A stretch of 12,301 nucleotides of DNA from Candidatus Eiseniibacteriota bacterium (GTDB taxonomy: Bacteria > Eisenbacteria > RBG-16-71-46). Within the stretch, counting starts at the first letter, position 1. Every line of letters starts with the position of its first letter. Of this stretch, positions 6,336 through 12,301 are shown in pieces. A program made the position numbers and the translations under genes. Below the pieces are notes generated by a model, which was not told where the DNA came from, made no database searches, and saw nothing but the letters and a program-made list of their open reading frames with translations. The stretch lies in NCBI GenBank assembly GCA_005893185.1, contig VBOS01000340.1:1-12301 (forward strand), written 5' to 3'.

Positions 6336-8065
6336 CACGTCCCCAACGCCAGGATCGCAGCGCGGGGACCCGTCCGGTCCTCGCGCAGCGTCAGCATTCC
6401 GTTTTCGAGGTGATGGACCCGCTCCACCTGGCGCAGCACGTCGCGGTCGTGGCTGATGATCAGCACGCCAGGGCGGTCCTCCAGGCGCGCGAGCTGGTCG
6501 AGCAGGCGGTGGATCGCTGCGGTCTCCAGATGATTGGTCGGCTCGTCGAGGATCAGGAGTCGCGGCCGCCGCAGCAGCGCGCGCGCGATCGCGATGCGCT
6601 GCACCTCGCCGCCCGAGAGCAGGATGCCCTCCTCGCCGATCGGCGTGTCGTAGCCCTTGGGCAGCGCGCGGATGAAATCGTCGGCGAGCGCGAGTCGCGC
6701 GGCGCGCGTGATCTCCTCCGTCGTCGCCTCGGGGTAGCCGTATGCGATGTTCTCGCGCACGGTGCCGGCGAAGAAGGTGGGGTGCTGCATGACGACGCCG
6801 ATCCGGCGCCGGAGCTCGACCAGGTCGAGGCGATCGTAGGGCACGCCGTCGGCTGTGAGCTCGCCGCGCTGCGGGCGGTAGAAGCCCAGGATCAAGTAGA
6901 GCAGCGTGCTCTTTCCCGCCCCGTTGGGGCCGGCGATGGCTGCGGTCTCTCCCGGGCCGAGATCGAGCCGCACGTCGCGCACGACCGGAGAGCCGCCGTA
7001 GCCGAACTCGACGGACTGGAGACGGACGCGACCCGAGAACGGGATCACCTCGCGCCCGCGGTAGGGGCGCGGCTCGCAGCTCATGGCGAAGCGGTGCAGC
7101 GTCACCATGGACTCGTTGCCTGCGATCGCCTCGGGGATCGCCCCCACGATCGTCATGACGTGCTGGTTCAGCAGCCCGGCCGCCACCCAGAACGACAGGA
7201 ATCCGCCAAGCGTCATCTGCCCGGCCGCCACGGCGGCGCCCCCGGCCACGAGGATGACGACACCGCACAGCGTGACGGTGATGGTCTGGAGCTGCCCGTG
7301 CACGGCGTACACGAACGCCATGCGCTCGCTCGCGCGCCGCAGCCGATCCATGTCCGCCCTGCGCCGCTCGGCCTCGCGCGCTTCGAAGGACTGGACGAGC
7401 GTCAGGTCCATGTGCTGGAGAACGAACTGGATGCCGTTGCTGAACGTCTCGAACGCGCGCTGAAAGACGAACACCCGCCGCTTCACCAGCCCCCCGGTGG
7501 CCCGGATCGAGAGCAGCAGCAACGGCGCCAACGCCAGCGTCAACAGCAGCAGTCGGGCGTTGAGGAACGCGAGCAGCACGACCAGCACAGCGGCCGAGAA
7601 GAGCGCGGGCAGAAGCCGGGCCACCATGGCGTGACTCATCTCATCGAGCCGCTCGGTGTCGAGCACGATGCGCGCGTGGGTGGTGTCCCGGTCGAGGCGG
7701 CTGTAGGCGGCGCGCGACAGCATGAACAGTCGCTGGAGCAGGTCTTCGCGCAGGCGGAGCGTCGCCTGCTTGAGCACGCGAACATGGGCGGCGCGCAGCC
7801 ACAGGGCGATGAGGCTTCCCAGCGCCCGAAGCGCGAAGATTGCGCCGCCGATCTGGATCAGGAGCCCGATGTGCCGCTGCGGGATCACGGCGTCGACCGC
7901 GTGGCGGATCAGCAGCAGGACCGGCAGGAGGAGCAGCGCCTGCGCAGCAGCGACCAGCCCATAGAAGAGGAGCACGCCGAGCTTGCCCGGCGAGCAACGC
8001 TCGAAGTAACGCCAGGCGTCCAGGTCGATGACTCGGCGGGACGGGCTGCGCTCGGCGGCGGTCAT
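6335..8065 (-). CDS. ABC exporter, fused membrane and ATPase domains
   Basis: 576 residues, a half-transporter of the type I exporter class that would act as a dimer. The membrane domain (about 25-310) has about six helices; the ATPase domain (about 345-560) has Walker A GPNGAGKST (379-387), Q-loop Gln427, signature LSGGE (483-487), Walker B LLILDEPT (503-510) and the switch His539 in SHD. All catalytic residues are present. There is no N-terminal C39 peptidase domain, so it would not cleave a double-glycine leader itself. Such exporters move peptides, lipids or lipid-linked glycans; in lasso clusters the D protein is of this type. GGGGAG sits four bases before the ATG. It follows the nucleotidyltransferase gene by 48 bases and overlaps the kinase start by one base (TGATG). 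Confidence 0.9.
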   Translation of the reverse strand: MTAAERSPSRRVIDLDAWRYFERCSPGKLGVLLFYGLVAAAQALLLLPVLLLIRHAVDAVIPQRHIGLLIQIGGAIFALRALGSLIALWLRAAHVRVLKQATLRLREDLLQRLFMLSRAAYSRLDRDTTHARIVLDTERLDEMSHAMVARLLPALFSAAVLVVLLAFLNARLLLLTLALAPLLLLSIRATGGLVKRRVFVFQRAFETFSNGIQFVLQHMDLTLVQSFEAREAERRRADMDRLRRASERMAFVYAVHGQLQTITVTLCGVVILVAGGAAVAAGQMTLGGFLSFWVAAGLLNQHVMTIVGAIPEAIAGNESMVTLHRFAMSCEPRPYRGREVIPFSGRVRLQSVEFGYGGSPVVRDVRLDLGPGETAAIAGPNGAGKSTLLYLILGFYRPQRGELTADGVPYDRLDLVELRRRIGVVMQHPTFFAGTVRENIAYGYPEATTEEITRAARLALADDFIRALPKGYDTPIGEEGILLSGGEVQRIAIARALLRRPRLLILDEPTNHLETAAIHRLLDQLARLEDRPGVLIISHDRDVLRQVERVHHLENGMLTLREDRTGPRAAILALGT

Positions 8066-8113
8066 GGCGCTCCCCCCTGCGCGGAGAGCCCGATGGGCGC
8101 GCGTGAGCCGAGC

Positions 8114-9292
8114 TTACGCGGCTTCACCGGGAAGGAACCGGCGCGGAAAGAGCCGCCGCACTCCGCTCCGCAGGCTCGTGATGAGGCGGAGCGTCCTCCG
8201 GCGGCCGCGCAGGCGGTAGCGCAGATAGGACGGCGTCTCGGCGATCTGCTGGATCAGGCTCTTGCCGGTCATGAACCGCATGTACTGGACCAGGACCAGC
8301 AGGACGTGTCCGGGACGGAGCAGCGGCTGTCCGTCGGCATCCACCGCCAGCACCTTGTACTCCATGCGCTCGATCCCGACCGGCGAAGTTCTGCGAAGCC
8401 GCTCGAGCGCGCGGTCCGGGATCGGCGCCCCCATGTTGCGCCTGACGTAGGCGAGCCCCATGCGCAGGCGCAGCACGACCTGCTGACGGCGCGCCTCGCG
8501 CTCCAGCGCGGTCCAGTCGATCGCGCCCTCGGATGCACGCAGGATGGCCATGGCGTCGGCGACCCAGCGCACGGTGGGCTCCGCGTTCCAGCGCATGCCG
8601 TGGACGATCGCGTGGAGCAGGGCGTCCGTGGGACCGAGCGCGCGCGAGGATACGTCCAGGATCCGGATCGGAACCGCCCGCTTCCAGAAACCCTCGTCGG
8701 CCGAGCGGTGGACGCACTCAGCCAGCACGTGCCAGTGAAGATCGAGCCCTTCGCCCTTGTCGTTCTCCATCCGCACCGAATGCTGATAGCGAATCAGATC
8801 CTGGACCCGCGGGCGCGCCGGCCGCCAACCGAGACGCCCGAGATGCGCGACGGCCGCCGCCGCCCGATTGACCGGCACCAGCAGGTCGATGTCCCCCATC
8901 GGGCGCACGCCGGTGTCCCGGTAGTACGCGACCGAAGCTGCCGCGCCCTTCAGGACGATCGTCGGGATCCCCGCGCCCTCCAGCTCACGGATCACGCCGG
9001 CCGCCCGGTAGAACAGGTGCTGGTTCGAGCACCACCAGTATCGGTAGATGCCCTTGAGTCGCGGCATGAGCGGCTCGTCCGCTCCTTGCGCGAGCAAGTT
9101 CTTGTACACGAGCGCCAGCAGCCGGAACGATCCGTGGTCCAGCTCGCTCTCGATGAGGTCGTGGCTGGCCTTCCACGCGTCCCATGCCTCGAGCGCGCGG
9201 CGGCCCGACGTCACAGCGGCCCGGAGCAGCAGCTCCTGGCCGGGCGTGGGCCACAGGGCCTGCAAGGTGGTGCGCGGGGCCGTCATCGCCAT
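8114..9292 (-). CDS. Nucleotidyltransferase-fold family protein (NTP_transf_5 type)
   Basis: 392 residues. The family core is clear: TIVLKGAAAS (111-120), then RPMGDIDLLV (130-139) with the metal-binding pair Asp134/Asp136, and LDLHWHV (183-189), a likely third acidic residue at Asp184. This is the uncharacterised nucleotidyltransferase family found beside PqqD-like and HPr-kinase-like genes in lasso-peptide and polysaccharide clusters; the transferred group and target are unknown. The helical C-terminal half ends in a very Arg-rich tail (RRRTLRLITSLRSGVRRLF). GGAGG lies ten bases before the ATG at 9292; a second ATG at 9286 is possible. It is 43 bases downstream of the glycosyltransferase gene in the same operon. 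Confidence 0.85.
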   Translation of the reverse strand: MAMTAPRTTLQALWPTPGQELLLRAAVTSGRRALEAWDAWKASHDLIESELDHGSFRLLALVYKNLLAQGADEPLMPRLKGIYRYWWCSNQHLFYRAAGVIRELEGAGIPTIVLKGAAASVAYYRDTGVRPMGDIDLLVPVNRAAAAVAHLGRLGWRPARPRVQDLIRYQHSVRMENDKGEGLDLHWHVLAECVHRSADEGFWKRAVPIRILDVSSRALGPTDALLHAIVHGMRWNAEPTVRWVADAMAILRASEGAIDWTALEREARRQQVVLRLRMGLAYVRRNMGAPIPDRALERLRRTSPVGIERMEYKVLAVDADGQPLLRPGHVLLVLVQYMRFMTGKSLIQQIAETPSYLRYRLRGRRRTLRLITSLRSGVRRLFPRRFLPGEAA

Positions 9293-9335
9293 GCGGCCCC
9301 GGCCTCCGCGAAGCTGCGCGCGCCCATCCGTCCGC

Positions 9336-10067
9336 TCACGCCATGCCCTCCTGCGCAGTCGCCGCGCGCCGCCGGTCGAGCGCCGCCTTGACCACCTTCA
9401 AGTAGTCTTGCCGGGCGTCCTTGCGTACCACGCCGTGATTCAGCAGGTGGAGACGCCGCCTCAGCACCAGCTGGGGCACGGTCGCGAACCGGAGCCCAGC
9501 CGCCTCGGAGCGCAGGATCCAGTCCGTGAACTCCCCGCTCTCGAGCCGCGGCGAGAACTCCCCCACGCGCTCGAACTCCGAGCGCCGCACCAGCACCGAG
9601 CCGCACATCCGGGCCGGCACCGGGTCGGGCGAGAAACGAAAGCCGTGCCGGGCGCCGTCGGGCAGGTCGGGACTCACGAACTGCTCCATGAGACCCACGG
9701 TCATCGACAGCGATGGATCCCGCTCGAGCGGCGCAATCAGCGCCCCCAGCGCGTGCTCGGTCCAGAGATCGTCGGCGTCGATGAACGCGAGCAACGTTCC
9801 GGTCGCGAGCGCCGCCCCCAGGTTGCGCGCGCGAGCTGCGCCGCCGTGGGGCTGGCGGGCGTACCGAACCTGCGCGCCGAAGGCGGCCACGACCTCGCGG
9901 CTCCCGTCGGTCGAGCCGTCGTCGACCACGATGATCTCGGTCGGACCAACTTCCTGCCGCATCACGCTGCGGATCGTGTCCGCGAGGTAGCGCTCGCCGT
10001 TGTAGCAGGGAATGACGACGCTCACGCGAGTGCAGCCGCGCGGTGGATTCTGCGGGACGCCGCTCAT
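9336..10067 (-). CDS. Family 2 glycosyltransferase (GT-A fold)
   Basis: 243 residues from ATG 10067: SVVIPCYNGERYL (16-28), VVDDGSTDGS (47-56), FIDADDLW (95-102, metal-binding DxD) and FTDW (180-183), where the more common form is EDTDW; the Asp is kept. It would transfer a sugar from a nucleotide donor, and no membrane segment is seen. It resembles the glycosyltransferase domain of the kinase fusion in the same operon. The frame is open up to 10274, but the residues before MSGVPQ lie inside the upstream pqqD-like gene and look like a shadow, so the later ATG, 22 bases after the preceding stop, is preferred. The ribosome-binding site is weak (GGAAC). Confidence 0.86.
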   Translation of the reverse strand: MSGVPQNPPRGCTRVSVVIPCYNGERYLADTIRSVMRQEVGPTEIIVVDDGSTDGSREVVAAFGAQVRYARQPHGGAARARNLGAALATGTLLAFIDADDLWTEHALGALIAPLERDPSLSMTVGLMEQFVSPDLPDGARHGFRFSPDPVPARMCGSVLVRRSEFERVGEFSPRLESGEFTDWILRSEAAGLRFATVPQLVLRRRLHLLNHGVVRKDARQDYLKVVKAALDRRRAATAQEGMA

Positions 10068-10089
10068 CGAGGTTCCGGGCCTTGCGTTC

Positions 10090-10557
10090 CTAAGCGGAGG
10101 GTGACGGGACCGAGGTGTCGGATTCCGCCCTCGGCGCCGGCCAACCGGCCGCCTCGACATCGTGGATCGGGTCGAGGGCCAGCATGTCCTGCATGTCGCG
10201 GTACGACTGAAGGCCCGGAGCGCGGAAGGGACGCTTGGCGGGCGGAGCTGCGCGCCGCTGCGGGGCGCGGTCACTCGCCGGCTCCTCCCGCAGCACCAGC
10301 TCCTCGGCGATCAGCAGCTCGATGAACGACTCGGTCGCGGCTTCGATCTCCGCGGGGCTCGCGTCGAACTGCGCCGCGAGCGCTTCCTGCATCTCGGACA
10401 CCGTGCAGCGCGATTCGATGAGGTCCCATAGCGTCGCACCTACCTCGTCCGTCGTGTAGTAGGCGCCCTTTTCCATGTGCACGAGAATCAGCTCTCCATC
10501 GATGTTCTCGTAGATCACCTGCGGGTTGTTCACTCGATAGACGTCGTGCGCCTTCAT
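10090..10557 (-). CDS. PqqD-like (RRE-type) protein with a leader-like C-terminal tail
   Basis: 155 residues. Residues 1-92 are a PqqD-family winged-helix domain (GELILVHMEKGAYYTTDEVGATLWDLI, then a helix with ESFIELLIAEELV). In RiPP systems this fold binds the leader of a precursor peptide and presents it to modifying enzymes. A Pro/Ala/Arg linker (93-110) leads to a distinct tail (111-140) with FRAPGLQSY, DMQDMLALDPIHDV and GWP. I recall similar tails on other PqqD-like proteins, but could not check. The tail resembles the lasso leader pattern YxxPxL...G. The frame is open to 10782, but residues before MKAHDVY are not protein-like, and GGAG nine bases upstream of ATG 10557 supports this start. 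It is the first gene of the operon. Confidence 0.88.
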   Translation of the reverse strand: MKAHDVYRVNNPQVIYENIDGELILVHMEKGAYYTTDEVGATLWDLIESRCTVSEMQEALAAQFDASPAEIEAATESFIELLIAEELVLREEPASDRAPQRRAAPPAKRPFRAPGLQSYRDMQDMLALDPIHDVEAAGWPAPRAESDTSVPSPSA

Positions 10558-10566
10558 GATTGCGGT

Positions 10567-10570
10567 CTCC
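10567..10570 (-). promoter_or_regulatory. Shine-Dalgarno deciding the pqqD-like start
   Basis: GGAG on the minus strand with a nine-base spacer to ATG 10557, within a purine-rich AGGTGAGGTTGGAG. It supports the short form of the protein over the open frame that extends to 10782. Confidence 0.6.
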
Positions 10571-10958
10571 AACCTCACCTTTCCGACCACTCCGATCCGA
10601 TTCCTCACATCACGCCCCGGGTTGGGTCCTTCGACCCGCCCCCGCGGGTGACAACGGCCGGAGCGGACCACGCTTCGCTTTCGCATCGATTCGCGGTTTG
10701 GCCCGTTCCAGCGCGGGGAAATCGTGACGGGCCGCGCAGACGAGCGTCGGCCAACACGAATTCCCAATCGCCACGTACGCACGGCCTGTGCCGTCCGACC
10801 GATCCATTCCCCTGCAACGAGTACCGGTGCCAGCGCGCAGCGTTCCAGAGGCCCGCGTCCTCGAGCGTGAGGCGCGCGCCAACATCGAGTCGGTGCGCCG
10901 GCGCCAGGGTGGTGCAGGGCTGACCGTGGACTTCACGTTCCCGTGTGACCGAGGCGCG

Positions 10959-10986
10959 AATACAAATTGCATATGACTTCCGTCAA
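10959..10986 (-). promoter_or_regulatory. Candidate sigma-70-type promoter for the six-gene operon
   Basis: Minus strand TTGACG (10986-10981; five of six to TTGACA), a 16-base spacer, then TGTATT (10964-10959; four of six to TATAAT) in the lowest-GC island of the region. The -35 overlaps an inverted repeat TGAC-TTCC-GTCA (10974-10985). It would leave a leader of nearly 400 bases before the pqqD-like ATG. This is pattern matching only. Confidence 0.3.
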
Positions 10987-11367
10987 AGCTTGGCACGACG
11001 GCCGACGACTCGAGACGCTCGTCCCGAGCGGAGCCGGAGGCTCCACGCGCGCCGCGGAAGCCCCGAGCCGCTCCACCGGAGCCGTTCGAGTGGTGGGTCC
11101 CCTCCCCCAATTCCGGCCGAGATTCGGGTCACTTGCCACGCGCGGGCCCCATTGTGGCCGCTCCGGACGCGGGTTCCTGCGCTCGCTCGTGCGCGCGATC
11201 CAACGAAACGGACGGGCCTCGTCGGGCCTCGCCGCGCACGCCGGAGCGCGGCGCGGGGAGCCCGGCCGCCCGCGGTGGTACGCGATCTGACCGCGGCGCC
11301 GCGGACGCCCGCCGAGGCGGCGAGGCCGTGCGTGAGTCCGGGCGCGACGACACACTAGTTCTGATCA

Positions 11368-11384
11368 TTGGCATGAGATTGGCA
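11368..11384 (+). promoter_or_regulatory. Sigma-54-like promoter or tandem operator ahead of the barrel gene
   Basis: TTGGCATGAGATTGGCA has GG (11370-11371) and GC (11382-11383) with the exact -24/-12 spacing, and matches TGGCACG-N4-TTGCA except at two positions. The same bases form a direct repeat ATTGGCAT, period 11 (11367-11374, 11378-11385), so a tandem operator is the alternative. It would start transcription near 11395, about 124 bases before the barrel ATG. Confidence 0.4.
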
Positions 11385-11401
11385 TCGAGCCTCAATGCGA
11401 A

Positions 11402-11411
11402 ATGACGTCAT
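11402..11411. promoter_or_regulatory. Perfect palindrome ATGACGTCAT, possible operator
   Basis: A ten-base perfect palindrome, with a further CGTCAT at 11422-11427. It lies just downstream of the predicted start site of the barrel gene, a usual position for a repressor site. No known regulator is recognised. Confidence 0.3.
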
Positions 11412-11518
11412 GGTGACCGGGCGTCATACTTGCGACGGCCGGCACGGCCGCGAAAACTCATCCCGGTCTCCTGAACGCTGAGCTCTCCCACCGGGAACGA
11501 TGGCAGTCGGTCCCGACC

Positions 11519-12301
11519 ATGGAACCCCAAGTGACCCACCCCTTTCGTTCGCAGCACGCGCGATCCCGTCGTTCGACCGCGGGACGGACGCGCCGCTTCC
11601 CGGCCCGGGCGGCCTCGAGATTCACGAGCCTGGCCGTCCTGTGCTTGCTGGCGGCCGCCGGGACGCCGCACGGCGCATTCGCAGGTCCGGTCTCCGTCAA
11701 TCCCGGGCTCGACCTCGAAGTGCGTCAGGATCAGCTGCCGAACACGAATTCCTCCGATGAGGGTTGGATCGCGCGGCTCTCGCCCCGGCTCGCGTTGGCG
11801 CGCATGGGCGTGGGGAACAGCCTCGAGATCATGGGCGTCCGGAGCTTCGACTCGAACCAGCGGGTGTCGGGCCCGGTCTGGGTGGGCGACGAAGCGGCGA
11901 TGCGCTTCATCGCGTCCCCGGCGCCGCACTCGTATCTCTCGGCGAACGCGGGATACGTGAGCTCGCGGGATCCGCTCGAGAACAAGGCTGCGATCCCCGT
12001 GACCTTCTCCGAGAGCGCGATCTCTACCGGAGGCGCGAATCTCGAGCTGTGGCGGCTCGAGACCCGGTACGATGTGCGCTCGCACACCTACGAGTCGCCG
12101 GGGCACCTCGACGGCCTCTCGCAGAATTGGGAGGCGACCGCGATCCCGTTCCGGCGCCCCGACACGCAAGGGACACTGAGCGCCCGCGGCCGGGACGTGA
12201 GAATCGACCATGGGCCCGTGCTCAACACCACGGCGCTGACGGCCGGCATGCGCCGCACCCACTTCGCGGGGCTCTCGAGCGAAATCGAGGTGGGTGCAGC
12301 T
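11519..12301 (+). CDS. Outer-membrane beta-barrel protein, N-terminal part (runs off the right edge)
   Basis: 261 codons from ATG 11519, the only plus-strand gene. A long Arg-rich N-terminus is followed by a signal peptide core FTSLAVLCLLAAAGTPHGAFA, with cleavage expected after Ala55. The mature part alternates polar and hydrophobic residues in short strands: GWIARLSPRLALARM, SLEIMGVRSF, EAAMRFIASP, SYLSANAGYVSSRDPLE, NLELWRLETRYDV. This resembles the 'putative beta-barrel porin 2' type linked to exopolysaccharide (EpsL-like) and PEP-CTERM regions, but the assignment is by pattern only. The true start could be GTG 11531 or later, since the n-region is about 34 residues long and no good Shine-Dalgarno is seen. 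Divergent from the operon, it may be the outer-membrane partner of its product. Confidence 0.68.
   Translation, partial: MEPQVTHPFRSQHARSRRSTAGRTRRFPARAASRFTSLAVLCLLAAAGTPHGAFAGPVSVNPGLDLEVRQDQLPNTNSSDEGWIARLSPRLALARMGVGNSLEIMGVRSFDSNQRVSGPVWVGDEAAMRFIASPAPHSYLSANAGYVSSRDPLENKAAIPVTFSESAISTGGANLELWRLETRYDVRSHTYESPGHLDGLSQNWEATAIPFRRPDTQGTLSARGRDVRIDHGPVLNTTALTAGMRRTHFAGLSSEIEVGAA

Larger units (their letters stand above)
10558..11518. other. Divergent intergenic region without a convincing gene
   Basis: About 960 bases between the operon and the divergent barrel gene. All open frames in it translate to Arg/Pro/Ala-rich, low-complexity sequence without family motifs or ribosome-binding sites. 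It holds two less GC-rich islands (about 10955-10990 and 11355-11415) with promoter-like and repeated sequences, a 14-base GC palindrome (11291-11304) and small hairpins (GGGTC/GACCC at 10624-10637; CGGCCG repeated at 11436-11450). No tRNA or known riboswitch was recognised. Confidence 0.6.

Noticed and set aside
3642..7268. 1208-codon minus-strand open frame
   Set aside because: Not one protein. It is the true frame for the deacetylase and the kinase N-terminus, but out of register through most of the glycosyltransferase and exporter regions.
6410..9391. 993-codon open frame on the plus strand
   Set aside because: Shadow opposite the ABC exporter and nucleotidyltransferase genes, which have full motif sets; composition is Gln/His/Arg-rich.
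10558..10782. N-terminal extension of the pqqD-like protein
   Set aside because: The extra 75 residues are Arg-rich and unlike any PqqD N-terminus, and a good ribosome-binding site precedes the internal ATG.
10605..10817. 70-residue minus-strand ORF as a RiPP precursor
   Set aside because: TTG start, no ribosome-binding site, no leader/core organisation; composition matches the non-coding surroundings.
10967..11290. Plus-strand ORF (107 codons) beginning near MTSVKAWHDG
   Set aside because: No Shine-Dalgarno and soon becomes Arg/Gly/Pro-rich; no recognisable family.
11291..11304. 14-base palindrome CCGCGGCGCCGCGG as an operator
   Set aside because: Pure G/C palindromes of this kind are expected by chance in such GC-rich DNA.
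11408..12262. 284-codon minus-strand open frame
   Set aside because: Shadow of the plus-strand barrel gene, which has a signal peptide and strand pattern; the minus product is Arg/His/Glu-rich with no motif.

Overview
The window reads as chromosomal DNA of a high-GC, Gram-negative (diderm) bacterium. By eye about two thirds or more of the bases are G or C, and most third codon positions are G/C. Diderm status rests on an outer-membrane beta-barrel protein and on signal-peptide or lipoprotein signals. The membrane-anchored spermidine-synthase-like protein and the 'PGVVGTA' domain lipoproteins are of a kind I associate with uncultured soil or sediment lineages, but I cannot place the organism. 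All genes are on the minus strand except the last, which runs off the right edge on the plus strand. No tRNA, rRNA, CRISPR array or insertion sequence is visible.

Layout from the right, in the direction of minus-strand transcription. (a) 11519 to the right edge, plus strand: start of a secreted beta-barrel protein. (b) 10558-11518: a divergent intergenic region of about 960 bases with candidate promoters and repeats but no convincing gene. (c) 10557 down to 3642: a tight six-gene operon holding a PqqD-like peptide-binding protein with an unusual C-terminal tail, a family 2 glycosyltransferase, a nucleotidyltransferase-fold protein, an ABC exporter, an HPr-kinase-like protein fused to a second family 2 glycosyltransferase, and a NodB-type deacetylase. 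Its last two junctions are stop/start overlaps (TGATG, ATGA). (d) 3480 down to 456: a lipoprotein serine protease, a small lipoprotein sharing the protease's N-terminal domain, and a membrane spermidine-synthase-like protein; the last two overlap by ATGA. (e) 277 to the left edge: start of an exported isoaspartyl peptidase/asparaginase.

The operon in (c) is the most interesting part. PqqD-like recognition protein, HPr-like kinase, nucleotidyltransferase and ABC exporter are also the accessory set of some lasso-peptide clusters, but the lasso cyclase, the leader peptidase and a free precursor gene are absent here. The PqqD-like protein instead carries a tail that resembles a RiPP leader. The glycosyltransferases, the deacetylase and the divergent barrel would equally fit assembly and export of a surface glycan.

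Two genes are broken in this sequence. The protease has one frameshift. The kinase/glycosyltransferase fusion has a frameshift (probably with lost sequence) at its P-loop and an in-frame TGA in its glycosyltransferase domain. All three lesions lie between about 3.07 and 5.87 kb, and coding character resumes after each one. Sequencing or assembly error is therefore as likely as real gene decay.
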